This document shows positions 8,824 to 17,559 of a stretch of 64,000 bases of DNA, piece by piece (position 1 is the stretch's first letter; each line of letters begins with the position of its first letter). A model generated the notes under the pieces. That model had not been told where the DNA came from, did not search any database, and saw nothing but the letters and a program-made list of their open reading frames with translations. The translations under genes and the position numbers were made by a program. Origin of the DNA: Pseudovibrio exalbescens (GTDB lineage: Bacteria; Pseudomonadota; Alphaproteobacteria; Rhizobiales; Stappiaceae); NCBI RefSeq assembly GCF_028737195.1, contig NZ_JAQZAJ010000003.1, forward strand, positions 124,001 to 188,000, read 5' to 3'.

Positions 8824-9894
8824 ATGGCGCGACGCCCAACGATCGAAAAAACCGTTAATCTGGCTCTTCAGGGAGGCGGGGCGCATGGCGCCTTCACCTG
8901 GGGGGTATTGGACAAGCTGTTTGAGGATGACCGGATCTGGATCCAGTCGATTTCGGGAACTTCTGCCGGTGCAATGAACGCCGTTGTGGCAGCGCAAGGC
9001 ATGTATAACAACGGTGCCATCGGTGCCCGCAAGGCGTTGAGAGCGTTTTGGAAGGACGTTAGCGATGCCGGTCGCATGAGCCCGTTGAAGCGGACGCCAA
9101 TTGATCTGATCCTTGGTCAATGGAGCCTTGATTATTCCCCCGGCTATTTGATGATGGATCTTTTGAACCGGGTGGCATCGCCCTACGATACCAACTTGTT
9201 CAACTACAATCCGTTGCGAAAACTGGTCGAAAAGCATGTGGACTTTGGCCAGATTGGCGTCGAGGACGACTCGTTCACGTTGTTTATCTCTGCAACCGAT
9301 GTGGAGACCGGACGGGTGCGCATCTTTCGCCGGTCGGAGTTGTCGGTCGACGTCATTCTGGCCTCCGCCTGCCTGCCCTTCATGTTTCAAGCGGTTGAAA
9401 TTGACGGACGTCACTATTGGGACGGTGGCTACATGGGCAACCCGGTCCTGTCGCCCTTTGCCGATCACAGTCCTGTCGACGACATTGTCATTGTCCAGAT
9501 CAACCCGATTGTGCGCGAGGGTATCCCGGTCACGGCCCGTGAAATCCTGAACCGCGTTAACGAGATCAGCTTCAACGCTTCGCTGCTGCGCGATTTGCGG
9601 GCGATTTACGAGAAGAACGTTCTGATCGACAGCGGCGAACTTGATGCTTCCCGCCATCGTCGCATGCGCGTGCACATGATTGAGGCACGCAAGCGCATGC
9701 GCCCGCTGGGCGCTTCCTCCAAACTCAATACGGAGTGGGCGTTTCTGGAGCATCTGTGCGACATCGGACGGGATGCGGCCGGTACATGGCTCACCAACAA
9801 CTATGAGCATCTGGAAAAACGCGAAACGCTGAACCTTGGTGAGATGTTCGCCAATATTGGCAGCAAACCGGTTGGCGCTTGCCCAGAAATCTAG
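8824..9894 (+). CDS. Patatin-like phospholipase next to bdhA
   Basis: A 356-residue alpha/beta serine hydrolase with the oxyanion loop QGGGAHGAF (residues 16-24), the nucleophile elbow GTSAG (Ser47) and the dyad Asp in DGGYMGNP. The start at 8824 (MARRPTIEK) follows AAAGGAACAGGGA; an earlier in-frame start would overlap bdhA. No signal peptide is seen, so it is probably cytosolic or membrane-peripheral. Beside bdhA it may release hydroxybutyrate or fatty acids from storage lipid or polymer, but that role is inferred only from context. The MFS gene follows after 9 bp. Confidence 0.92.
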   Translation: MARRPTIEKTVNLALQGGGAHGAFTWGVLDKLFEDDRIWIQSISGTSAGAMNAVVAAQGMYNNGAIGARKALRAFWKDVSDAGRMSPLKRTPIDLILGQWSLDYSPGYLMMDLLNRVASPYDTNLFNYNPLRKLVEKHVDFGQIGVEDDSFTLFISATDVETGRVRIFRRSELSVDVILASACLPFMFQAVEIDGRHYWDGGYMGNPVLSPFADHSPVDDIVIVQINPIVREGIPVTAREILNRVNEISFNASLLRDLRAIYEKNVLIDSGELDASRHRRMRVHMIEARKRMRPLGASSKLNTEWAFLEHLCDIGRDAAGTWLTNNYEHLEKRETLNLGEMFANIGSKPVGACPEI

Positions 9895-9903
9895 GAAACC
9901 CGC

Positions 9904-11136
9904 ATGACCAGCAATCTTGGTACCGCAATTCTCATGGGGCCCACACCGGTTCTAGATGACGCGCCCTCTGAGAAACGTCATGAGGTCATGATGAGGGCGC
10001 TTGTGATCGCTCTCATTGCGTTTCTCACCTTGATTGACCTTTTTGGCTCACAGGCCTTGTTGCCGACTTTGGTCGCGCACTACCAGGTGTCGCCAGCCAC
10101 CATGGGGTTCGCGGTCAATGCAAGCACGTTTGGCATGGCAATTGCCGGGCTGTGTGTGGCTCTGTTTTCAAACCGGATCGATCGCAAGCTTGGGATCTGG
10201 CTGAGCTTGATCCTGCTGGCCATACCGACCTTTCTGCTCGGGTTGACGGAAGATTTGACTACCTTTGCGCTTTTGAGGGTGGTTCAGGGGTTTTTCATGG
10301 CAGCTGCGTTCACGCTGACCCTGACGTATCTTTCGGAAATCTGCACAGTTACGGCGGCAAGCGGTGCCATGGCTGCCTACATCACCGGCAATGTGGCCTC
10401 CAATCTGTTCGGCCGCCTTCTTGCTGCCGGTGTTGCTGACAACATTGGCCTTGCCGAGAGCTTTTATGCCTTCGCAGCGTTGAACCTTGCGGGGGCAGGG
10501 TTGGCGATCTGGTACTTCGGTCTGCGAGATGGCTCCCGGCCTGAACAGCAGGCGGGCGGCATGTCGGTGTGGCAAGCTTGGGCCGACCATTTCGCGAACC
10601 CCAAACTTCGCGCCAGTTTTGCCATCGGCTTTATCATTCTGTTCGCGTTTGTGGGCACCTTCACCTATGTGAACTTCGTGCTGGCGGAAGATCCATTTGA
10701 GCTGCCCCAAGCTTACATTGGACTGATCTATTTCGTGTTTCTGCCGTCCATGCTGACCACGCCGATTGCAGGCGGCATTGCCAGAAAGTACGGCGCGCGC
10801 GCGGTCTTCTGGGCTTCCATTCTGGTGAGCATGGCGGGACTTTTGATGCTGTTGACGCCGTCTCTCGTGCTGGTGCTGGTTGGGCTTGCGCTCATTGGCG
10901 TTGGGCTGTTTTTCGGGCAGGCCGCTGCCACCGGCTATGTTGGACGCACGGCAACCCATAGCCACGCTGCCGCCAATGGCCTTTATCTTACCAGCTATTA
11001 CGTGGGTGGATTGGCAGGTGCCTTCTTGCTCGGACAGCTGTTTGTTTTCGCGGGCTGGCTGGCGGTTGTGCTGTTTCTGCTAGCAGTTCTGGCGGCCGCG
11101 CTTGTTTTGGGGCGCGATCTGAAAGAGGCCACATGA
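9904..11136 (+). CDS. MFS transporter
   Basis: A 410-residue protein with about 12 hydrophobic helices and a central cytoplasmic loop (DGSRPEQQAGG, about residue 215). The loop 2-3 motif of the major facilitator superfamily appears as 'LFSNRIDRKLGIWLS', and the fifth-helix region has 'TAASGAMAAYITGNVASNLFGRLLAAGVAD', similar to YnfM/AraJ-like efflux members. The start is preceded by AGGAAACCCGC. Its 3' end overlaps the MscS start by 4 bp (ATGA), implying one operon from bdhA through mscS. The substrate is unknown. Confidence 0.9.
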   Translation: MTSNLGTAILMGPTPVLDDAPSEKRHEVMMRALVIALIAFLTLIDLFGSQALLPTLVAHYQVSPATMGFAVNASTFGMAIAGLCVALFSNRIDRKLGIWLSLILLAIPTFLLGLTEDLTTFALLRVVQGFFMAAAFTLTLTYLSEICTVTAASGAMAAYITGNVASNLFGRLLAAGVADNIGLAESFYAFAALNLAGAGLAIWYFGLRDGSRPEQQAGGMSVWQAWADHFANPKLRASFAIGFIILFAFVGTFTYVNFVLAEDPFELPQAYIGLIYFVFLPSMLTTPIAGGIARKYGARAVFWASILVSMAGLLMLLTPSLVLVLVGLALIGVGLFFGQAAATGYVGRTATHSHAAANGLYLTSYYVGGLAGAFLLGQLFVFAGWLAVVLFLLAVLAAALVLGRDLKEAT

Positions 11137-13352
11137 CCAAAATCCGAGCCTTCGCTTTCCTTGTCCTCTTTGTCCTTGCGCCGCTGAACTCCGTTTGGGG
11201 GGCAAAGGCTCAGTTCGTGGGAGCTGCGACGCCGGAAGCGGCGCAAGCCGTTGAACTGCCGACGACACTGTCACCAGAGGACGTGGACAGCTTGCTGGCG
11301 CGCTTAACCGATGCACAGATACGTGAGTTGTTGCGCAGCGAACTGGCGCGCCGGGCTCAGGAAACCAGTGAGGTTGGGCCAGAGGGGCCGGGCGCGCTGG
11401 ACGCCGCGGCGGTCCGCCTCAATGCAATGTACGCCGAGATTGCGGAGCGCCTGCCGCGCTGGAGCGTGGCCATTGCCAACATAGAGGACAGGCTTCCGCA
11501 GGTGCGTGAACGTCTGGAGCTGGCCCAATATGGCGTCGCCGCCATGATTGGTGCGGCTCTTTTGCTGGTTGCCGTTGGCATCGGTGCAGCGATTGTTGTG
11601 AGCCGCGCGCTGGCTCCCGCTCGGGCTTTCTTGCACAGGCCGCCAGACTTGATCGGGTATTGGAGCCGTTTGGGGCGCACCGTGGCGCTTGGGGTACTGG
11701 AGCTGTTGCCGGTCGGCGCTTTTGTTCTTGCAACCAGAGCTGCGGGGGGATTCCTAGGCGACGCACTGGGTCCGCTGGAAGGTGTGGTCTGGATCTACCA
11801 TGCTGGCGTTTCCACCGGGTGGGGCTTTTTGATCCTTGTTCGCCGCGTTTTCTCGCCGGATGTGCATGAGATCCGCATTGCACGGCTTTCTGATGATGAT
11901 GCAACGTCACTCTATCATCTCTTGAAAACCGCAACCTACATTGCCGTTTCCGGCTGGCTTTTGGCCGGGTTCTTTCCAAACCTTGGGTTTGGCTTTCCTC
12001 CGGCACTTGTTACCGTGGCGCTGACGGGCACGGTTGTTGCTGTCCTTTTAGCCAAGGCCCTGTTTTCGAACAGAGTTTACATCGCGCAGCGGGTGCAGGA
12101 GTTGTTGTCTGGAAAAGTGGGGCCTCCCGGCGCCGTGGCCTATTCTGTGCCCGCCATTGCCGGGCTCTATCTCCTTGTCAGTTGGCTATACTGGCTTGCT
12201 CACTGGCTGGAACGCGGCCAGCATGAGTTGGCAGGTCCGATTGGCGGCTTGTTCGCTCTTCTGGCGCTACCGGTTGCGGATCGGGCTGGCATCGAAATGA
12301 TCGGCGGTGCGGTGCGCAGCGACAGTGATACAGCTGACCGACTACGCCATGTCATGCTGGGGGCCTGGCGGTCGCTCATCACAGTGGTGGCGATTTACGT
12401 GATCGTGCGGCTGTGGGGGCTGGATCTATTGGTCTTTGCCAAGGGGCCGGGGGCACCGGTTTGGGCCTCTACGCTTTTCGACATCACCCTTACACTGCTG
12501 CTGGGCTATCTGGCTTGGCGGCTCATCCGGGCCGCACTTTATCGCGAAGAACAGGCCGGGGACGGCGGTGAAGATGGTGACCCCATGGCACCGGCGGCCT
12601 CGCGCTTGAGCACGTTGACGCCACTGTTTCGGAGCATTCTCCTCGTGATCCTGACGGTTGTCGTCACGATGATCATCTTGTCGTCCATTGGCGTCGACAT
12701 CGGTCCGTTGCTGGCCTCCGCCGGGATTGTCGGTATTGCCATCGGCTTTGGTGCCCAAACCCTTGTGCGGGACGTGTTTTCGGGGATCGTTTTCCTGATT
12801 GATGATGCCTTCCGAATTGGTGAATACATCGAACTTGATCAAGGCGTGAGAGGGGCGGTTGAATGGATTTCCTTCCGCTCGCTGATCCTGCGCCATCACC
12901 GCGGGCCCGTCATCACCATTCCTTTTGGTGAGATGAAGATGGTTACCAATCACACTCGAGACTGGGTGATCTACAAGATGTCCTTCCGACTGGAGCCGGA
13001 CACGGACCCGAAGGTGGTCAAGAAAATCGTCAAAGCCGTTGGGCAGGAGTTTCTTGAAGATCCCGAGCATGGGCCGAAGTTCATCGAACCTTTGAAAAGC
13101 CAAGGTGTTCTCAGCATCGACGATGACAGTGCGCTGATCATCCGGGTCAAGTTCAAGTGTTACCCCAAGACGCAGTTCGTGCTGCGGCGGGAAATTTATC
13201 ATCGGCTCCGCGAGGTGTTCGCGGAAAGCGGCATCAAGTTCGCGCGCAAGAAGGTTGAAGTGATTGGGTCCTCCCCCATCGAGGCGGCGGCCGCTGAGGC
13301 CGTTCTGGCTGACCAGACTGCGGCCACAGCCAAGCAAGGGGATATCCGCTGA
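11133..13352 (+). CDS. Large mechanosensitive channel (MscS family)
   Basis: A 739-residue protein with a signal peptide (ending VWGAKA), a periplasmic helical region, about ten membrane helices, and a C-terminal MscS core. The pore helix and beta domain are clear: 'IVGIAIGFGAQTLVRDVFSGIVFLIDDAFRIGEYIEL', followed by 'RGAVEWISFRSLILRHHRGPVITIPFGEMKMVTN'. The C-terminal tail carries the usual alpha/beta end. It resembles the large MscS-like (YbdG/YbiO/MscK-size) channels of proteobacteria that open on hypo-osmotic shock. It overlaps the MFS gene by 4 bp. A second protein of the same type is encoded at 42727-45081. Confidence 0.93.
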   Translation: MTKIRAFAFLVLFVLAPLNSVWGAKAQFVGAATPEAAQAVELPTTLSPEDVDSLLARLTDAQIRELLRSELARRAQETSEVGPEGPGALDAAAVRLNAMYAEIAERLPRWSVAIANIEDRLPQVRERLELAQYGVAAMIGAALLLVAVGIGAAIVVSRALAPARAFLHRPPDLIGYWSRLGRTVALGVLELLPVGAFVLATRAAGGFLGDALGPLEGVVWIYHAGVSTGWGFLILVRRVFSPDVHEIRIARLSDDDATSLYHLLKTATYIAVSGWLLAGFFPNLGFGFPPALVTVALTGTVVAVLLAKALFSNRVYIAQRVQELLSGKVGPPGAVAYSVPAIAGLYLLVSWLYWLAHWLERGQHELAGPIGGLFALLALPVADRAGIEMIGGAVRSDSDTADRLRHVMLGAWRSLITVVAIYVIVRLWGLDLLVFAKGPGAPVWASTLFDITLTLLLGYLAWRLIRAALYREEQAGDGGEDGDPMAPAASRLSTLTPLFRSILLVILTVVVTMIILSSIGVDIGPLLASAGIVGIAIGFGAQTLVRDVFSGIVFLIDDAFRIGEYIELDQGVRGAVEWISFRSLILRHHRGPVITIPFGEMKMVTNHTRDWVIYKMSFRLEPDTDPKVVKKIVKAVGQEFLEDPEHGPKFIEPLKSQGVLSIDDDSALIIRVKFKCYPKTQFVLRREIYHRLREVFAESGIKFARKKVEVIGSSPIEAAAAEAVLADQTAATAKQGDIR

Positions 13353-13683
13353 TCCCTTGAGAAGCTTCCGGTGACGGTTGCCTGCCCGCTGGTTGGGCCG
13401 GCATATGGGTGGGGTGTCGGCAATCCTTGTCTACGGCCTTGGCGCTGTCTTCAACCATTCAGGGCAGATGCCCTTGCGCACGATCTGTGGGAAATCGATG
13501 CTCATTTTGCGCATGGTGTGCGCTTTACTCTGACCTTGCGTTAATTTTTGGTAGGAAAGGGCAAAGGTAACGTTTCCGTCATAATCGTGACATTGCTTAT
13601 ACGTAATTGCCTATAGGCAACCATGGCGCGCGTTACGCAGCGATATGGGGACCGATATTAAATCCAAAAACTGGGTGAGTGGC
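13353..13683. other. 331-bp upstream region of phoX
   Basis: No gene is apparent between the MscS stop and PhoX. The stretch becomes AT-rich towards its right end and carries the possible Pho box listed separately. No clear terminator was seen for the upstream operon. Confidence 0.5.
13576..13593 (+). promoter_or_regulatory. Possible Pho box upstream of phoX
   Basis: CCGTCAT-AATC-GTGACAT (13576-13593) matches the PhoB direct-repeat consensus CTGTCAT-N4-CTGTCAT at 11 of 14 repeat positions with the right 11-bp period. It lies about 90 bp before the better PhoX start, and TATACG and TATAGG hexamers follow. PhoX genes are commonly PhoB-activated, so the placement makes sense, but the second half-site is weak. 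Confidence 0.45.
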
Positions 13684-15573
13684 ATGACTGAGCAGAACAG
13701 GAAGGACCTGTCCTTCGATGAGTTTGATGAGGTACACAACAACCGCAATGTGACGATTGAGTTTGACGACGTAGTCGATCGCGCTCTCTCACGCCGCGGC
13801 TTCCTTGGTGGTGCGCTGGCCATGAGCACCGCAAGCTTTATTCTGGGTGCAGGCGCTTTCGGTTCATCCAAAGCTCAGGCAGCTACCAACCGCTTTGGTT
13901 TCACGCCAGTTGAGGCAACCACTGCGGACACCATCACCCTTCCAGAAGGCTACAGCTGGCACCCAGTTGCCACCTGGGGCGAGCCAATGTTCTCCGACGT
14001 GCCAGAGTTCGACCACGTCACTCGTGGTACAGCCGCCACTCAGGCCCGTGCGTTCGGTGACAACAACGACGGTATGGCGCTGTTCTCCAAAGACGGACGT
14101 CACATTCTGGCGGTGAACAACGAATACACCAACCGCGACATTCTTTGGGAAGGTGGCGTACCTGCCGATGCAGATGCCATTCTGAAGGGCAAGAACGCCC
14201 ACGGTATCTCTGTTGTCGAGATCGCTCAGAACGACGGCAAGTGGTCCATCGTCAAGGACTCCGAGTTCAACTTCCGCATCACGCCAGACACGGAAATGGA
14301 GATCACCGGTCCTGCACGCGGCCATGATCTATTGAAAACCGCTGCTGATCAGACCGGCACCAAGTCTCTTGGCACATGGAACAACTGTGGTAACGGCCGC
14401 ACTCCATGGGGCACCTACCTGACCTGTGAAGAGAACTTCAACGGTTACTTCTCTTCTTCCGACAAGGAACTTGAGCTGGATCCGGCGCTGAAGCGCTACG
14501 GCATCAACCATGATGACTGGGGCTATGGCTGGGCGCAGATCGACGAGCGCTTTGACGTTGCAAAGCATCCGAATGAGCCAAACCGCGCGGGCTACGTTGT
14601 CGAAATCGATCCAATGGATCCAACGGCAACACCGAAGAAGCGTTCTGCTCTTGGCCGCTTCAAGCACGAAAACGCTGAGCTGGTTGTTGCAGACAATGGC
14701 CACGTGGTTGTCTACCTTGGCGATGACGAGCGCGGCGAGTTCCTATATCGCTTCGTTTCTGAAGGCAAATACGATCCAAACGGTGACAATTCCAACCTTC
14801 TGGAAAACGGCAAGCTCTATGTTGCCAAGTTCCATGATGACCTTTCCGGCGAGTGGCTGGAGCTGACCCCAGAGACAACCGGCATGGCGTCTCAGGCGGA
14901 AATTTCCATTCACACCCGTCAGGCTGCTTCTGCTGTTGGCGCAACGACCATGGACCGTCCTGAGTGGGTTGCATCCAACCCGAACAAGGCTGAAGTCTAC
15001 TGCTGTCTGACCAACAACAAGAACCGTGGCGTGAAGCCAAACGCTGGTGGTGACCCAACCCCAGTCAACGGCCCGAACCCACGCGAAGCCAACAAGTACG
15101 GTCAGATCGTGCGCTGGGCTCCAGAAGGCGGCGACCACACTGCGACCGGCTTTGGGTGGAACCTGTTCGTTCTGGCTGGTAACCCGACCGTTCACGAGGG
15201 GCCAAAGGCTGGTTCTGCAAACGTGAATGCTGGCAACATCTTCAACTCACCAGACGGTCTGTCCTTCGACAGCCGCGGATTCCTCTGGATCCAGACCGAC
15301 GGTTCCTACTCCAACGCGGACGATTTCGCGGGCATGGGCAACAACCAGATGCTGGTTGGCGACACCGAAACCGGTGACATCTTCCGCTTCATGGTTGGTC
15401 CAAAGGAGTGTGAAGTTACCGGCGCGACCTGGTCTGAAGACAAGAAGACCATGTTTGTGGGCATTCAGCACCCGGGCGAAAAGGGCGACAGTGTCTTCCC
15501 TGGTGGCGAAGGTACACTGCCACGCTCTTGCGTGATTGCAATCACCAAGGACGACGGCGGCCTGATGGGCTAA
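13684..15573 (+). CDS. phoX: PhoX-type (DUF839) alkaline phosphatase, Tat-exported
   Basis: A 629-residue secreted protein of the PhoX/DUF839 family. An N-terminal twin-arginine signal (SRRGFLGGALAMSTASFILGAGAFG, mature from about AQAATN) follows a charged n-region. Family elements include NNEYTNRDILWEGG, GTWNNCGNGRTPWGTYLTCEENFNGYF, HGRCGR-like AELVVADNGHVVVYLGDDERGEF, and CCLTNNKNRG. Characterised PhoX enzymes are Ca/Fe-dependent phosphomonoesterases. An ATG at 13645 would add 13 residues; 13684 has slightly better upstream purines. Codons are strongly biased (Pro mainly CCA), unlike neighbours, which suggests high expression. A terminator follows. Confidence 0.9.
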   Translation: MTEQNRKDLSFDEFDEVHNNRNVTIEFDDVVDRALSRRGFLGGALAMSTASFILGAGAFGSSKAQAATNRFGFTPVEATTADTITLPEGYSWHPVATWGEPMFSDVPEFDHVTRGTAATQARAFGDNNDGMALFSKDGRHILAVNNEYTNRDILWEGGVPADADAILKGKNAHGISVVEIAQNDGKWSIVKDSEFNFRITPDTEMEITGPARGHDLLKTAADQTGTKSLGTWNNCGNGRTPWGTYLTCEENFNGYFSSSDKELELDPALKRYGINHDDWGYGWAQIDERFDVAKHPNEPNRAGYVVEIDPMDPTATPKKRSALGRFKHENAELVVADNGHVVVYLGDDERGEFLYRFVSEGKYDPNGDNSNLLENGKLYVAKFHDDLSGEWLELTPETTGMASQAEISIHTRQAASAVGATTMDRPEWVASNPNKAEVYCCLTNNKNRGVKPNAGGDPTPVNGPNPREANKYGQIVRWAPEGGDHTATGFGWNLFVLAGNPTVHEGPKAGSANVNAGNIFNSPDGLSFDSRGFLWIQTDGSYSNADDFAGMGNNQMLVGDTETGDIFRFMVGPKECEVTGATWSEDKKTMFVGIQHPGEKGDSVFPGGEGTLPRSCVIAITKDDGGLMG

Positions 15574-15598
15574 GCTGCTTTCCTGATTTGGAAAACGG

Positions 15599-15626
15599 AA
15601 ATGGGGAGCGTTGGCTCCCCATTTTT
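15599..15626. terminator. Terminator between convergent phoX and the CelD-like gene
   Basis: A perfect stem AAATGGGGAGC / GCTCCCCATTT with loop GTTG and a following T run on the plus strand. It ends phoX transcription and may also serve the leftward gene, since the opposite side begins with A residues. Confidence 0.88.
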
Positions 15627-15661
15627 GTTGGTCCCCTGATTGGTTTAAAGGCGGCTTTCAG

Positions 15662-17326
15662 TCAGTTGATGCGGTTGTGGCTGCGGGTGATGTTTAGCGG
15701 CAGCTTGGGACGCAAGCGTGTTCCCAGAGACAAATCCAGACTGCTCGCTTTTGGCGTGGCCGCGCCGAACAGCTCCAAAGGGCGCAGTCTGCGCAAAGCT
15801 GCAGTGGCCCGATTGACCAGCCGTTGCTCTGTTGGTGTTTTCGGCAGAACCGCGAGAACTGCCTTGTAGGCCTCCGCTGCTTCATCGCGCAGGCGCAGGG
15901 CCACGAGCGTGTCGGCCAGATGAGAGCGGATAGCAATGTTGTTCGGGTCCAGCTCCAATGCTTGCCGGAACGCAACTTCCGCCTCGATGAAATCTTGAAG
16001 CGCCAGATGAGACTGACCGAGGCGGGTCCATCCTCTGGGGTTGTCTGGAGCGCAGTGGGTCATGCGCGTGAACACCTTGGCGGCTTCTTCGTAGTTGTTC
16101 TCCAGTACGAGAAGCTGGCCGAGCATGTAAAGGGCACTCGATACCTCCGGCTGGGTTTCCAGCACTTGCTCCAGCCCGGCGCGCGCGCGCGTGAGGTTTT
16201 TGGCCTTGAAGTCTTCGGTGGCCTTTTTCAAAACGCCTGAGACCGAGCGAGGGTCCAGCTTTCCAGAAAAGTTCTTGCTGTTGGGCGTGTTGAACTGACG
16301 GCAGATGAGCAAGCGGTCTTTGGCCCCATAGGAGTACTTGTAGGCCTCGTTGCCGCGCAGGAAATCATAGGTTTTGAGGCCCTTGCTGATGGCCCACTCA
16401 ATGGACGCGCCATGGAGGATGAGGCCGGGAGGCGGTCCGCTCCATGTCTCGTCGCGGCCTGCAAGATAAAACAGAAGCGATTTGCGGACAGGGTCGATGA
16501 AGCTGGCCAACCCGCCAACGGGACGGTCCTGGTGCCAGAGCATTGGCATGAAGAGCTGGCGATATCGGAAGGCAAGAGTGAGCATGTGTCGGTGGTTGCG
16601 GACCAATATGTCGACGTTGCGCCCCTTGCGCTCCGCCCATTTGTCCCGCCAAAAACCCATGAGAACGTCGAGATGCTGGTTGAAGGTCTCTTCCGTGGGG
16701 ATGGTAAACGAGAGGTCCGGATCGTCTTTTGCCTTGCGCATGAAGCGGCGCAATTTCTGCCGGGATTTGCTGCTCATGCATTGGGACAGATAGTCCTCGA
16801 AGGTGTCAGGAAGTTCCGTCACAGGGCAGACCAGATTGTTGATGTTGTCGCGGGTGTTGGTTCGGCTAAGGTCAGTAGGATACACCTTTCGCTTCATGAT
16901 CGGCGCTGTGAGTTGGGCCACCCGCTCTGGCGAACAGGCGAGGTTCTCCAGCTGAAGGCGAGCCCAGTCCATGTTGGCAAGCTTTTGGCCCATAGCGGGG
17001 AGGGCCTCATTGTCATGAGCCGGATCGCAGATGAAGCCGGTATAGTCCGCTGCAAAGTTCCCCGCCATGCAGATGTCGTTGTAATAGGCGTTGTTGGCCT
17101 TGTTGTAGCGGGTGCGGATGCGCATGGGAAAGAGCGCGACATAGGCAGAAGACGCAGTGGGCCGGGCACCCAGAATGAAGATGTTGCTGCCGGACTTCAG
17201 GTGCAGCATGTGCACCCATTGCCAACTCAAGAAGTATTGGGCCTCTATGTCCTTGCTGTAGATCTCGTTCCAGTTTTCTCTCAGGGACTTGAAGGCGTCG
17301 AGCCCTTCAATCACATCTACCTGCAT
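15662..17326 (-). CDS. CelD/BcsL-like GNAT acyltransferase with C-terminal TPRs
   Basis: A 554-residue fusion. Residues 1-350 match the FemAB/CelD-type GNAT fold (Acetyltransf_6): N-terminal 'FKSLRENWNEIYSKD...FLSWQWVHML', central 'SSKSRQKLRRFMRKAKDDPDLSF', and 'PVGGLASFIDPVRKSLLFYLAGRDETWSGPPPGLILHGASIEWAISKGLKTYDFLRGNEAYKYSYGAKDR'. Residues about 370-510 form three to four tetratricopeptide repeats (for example 'GWTRLGQSHLALQDFIEAEVAFRQALELDP'). Such acyltransferases modify extracellular polysaccharide or other envelope amines; the target here is unknown. No polysaccharide genes are adjacent. Confidence 0.83.
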   Translation of the reverse strand: MQVDVIEGLDAFKSLRENWNEIYSKDIEAQYFLSWQWVHMLHLKSGSNIFILGARPTASSAYVALFPMRIRTRYNKANNAYYNDICMAGNFAADYTGFICDPAHDNEALPAMGQKLANMDWARLQLENLACSPERVAQLTAPIMKRKVYPTDLSRTNTRDNINNLVCPVTELPDTFEDYLSQCMSSKSRQKLRRFMRKAKDDPDLSFTIPTEETFNQHLDVLMGFWRDKWAERKGRNVDILVRNHRHMLTLAFRYRQLFMPMLWHQDRPVGGLASFIDPVRKSLLFYLAGRDETWSGPPPGLILHGASIEWAISKGLKTYDFLRGNEAYKYSYGAKDRLLICRQFNTPNSKNFSGKLDPRSVSGVLKKATEDFKAKNLTRARAGLEQVLETQPEVSSALYMLGQLLVLENNYEEAAKVFTRMTHCAPDNPRGWTRLGQSHLALQDFIEAEVAFRQALELDPNNIAIRSHLADTLVALRLRDEAAEAYKAVLAVLPKTPTEQRLVNRATAALRRLRPLELFGAATPKASSLDLSLGTRLRPKLPLNITRSHNRIN

Positions 17327-17497
17327 CCCACTATCCTATTTTTGTTTTTATTAGTGGCGCCCTGTCAGTTTTAGTTAGGACTTGATTAAACTTATTCTCT
17401 ACTTTTTACGTTGCGTCAACCCGCTCCATGCGCCCTATGGTTAACGTCGCCCGGCTTTGCCTTGGGGACATCGGAGTGCTTCAAACAGCCTACGGAC

Positions 17498-17528
17498 AAA
17501 AAGAAACCCCGCACCGAAGTGCGAGGTT
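17498..17528 (-). terminator. Terminator after the pirin gene
   Basis: CCCCGCAC (17507-17514), loop CGAA, GTGCGAGG (17519-17526). On the minus strand this reads as a stem with a UUCG tetraloop followed by a U-rich tract, 32 bp beyond the pirin stop. Confidence 0.85.
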
Positions 17529-17559
17529 CAAGGGTCGTCAGGGGGGAGAACCCTATTAA

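Noticed and set aside
8608-9810. 400-codon frame opposite bdhA and the patatin gene
   Set aside because: Antisense to the conserved patatin motifs, no recognisable domain and no start signal.
16175-16192. Alternating GC run (GCGCGCGCGC) as a regulatory or Z-DNA element
   Set aside because: It falls inside the coding sequence of the CelD-like gene and is explained by Ala/Arg codons.
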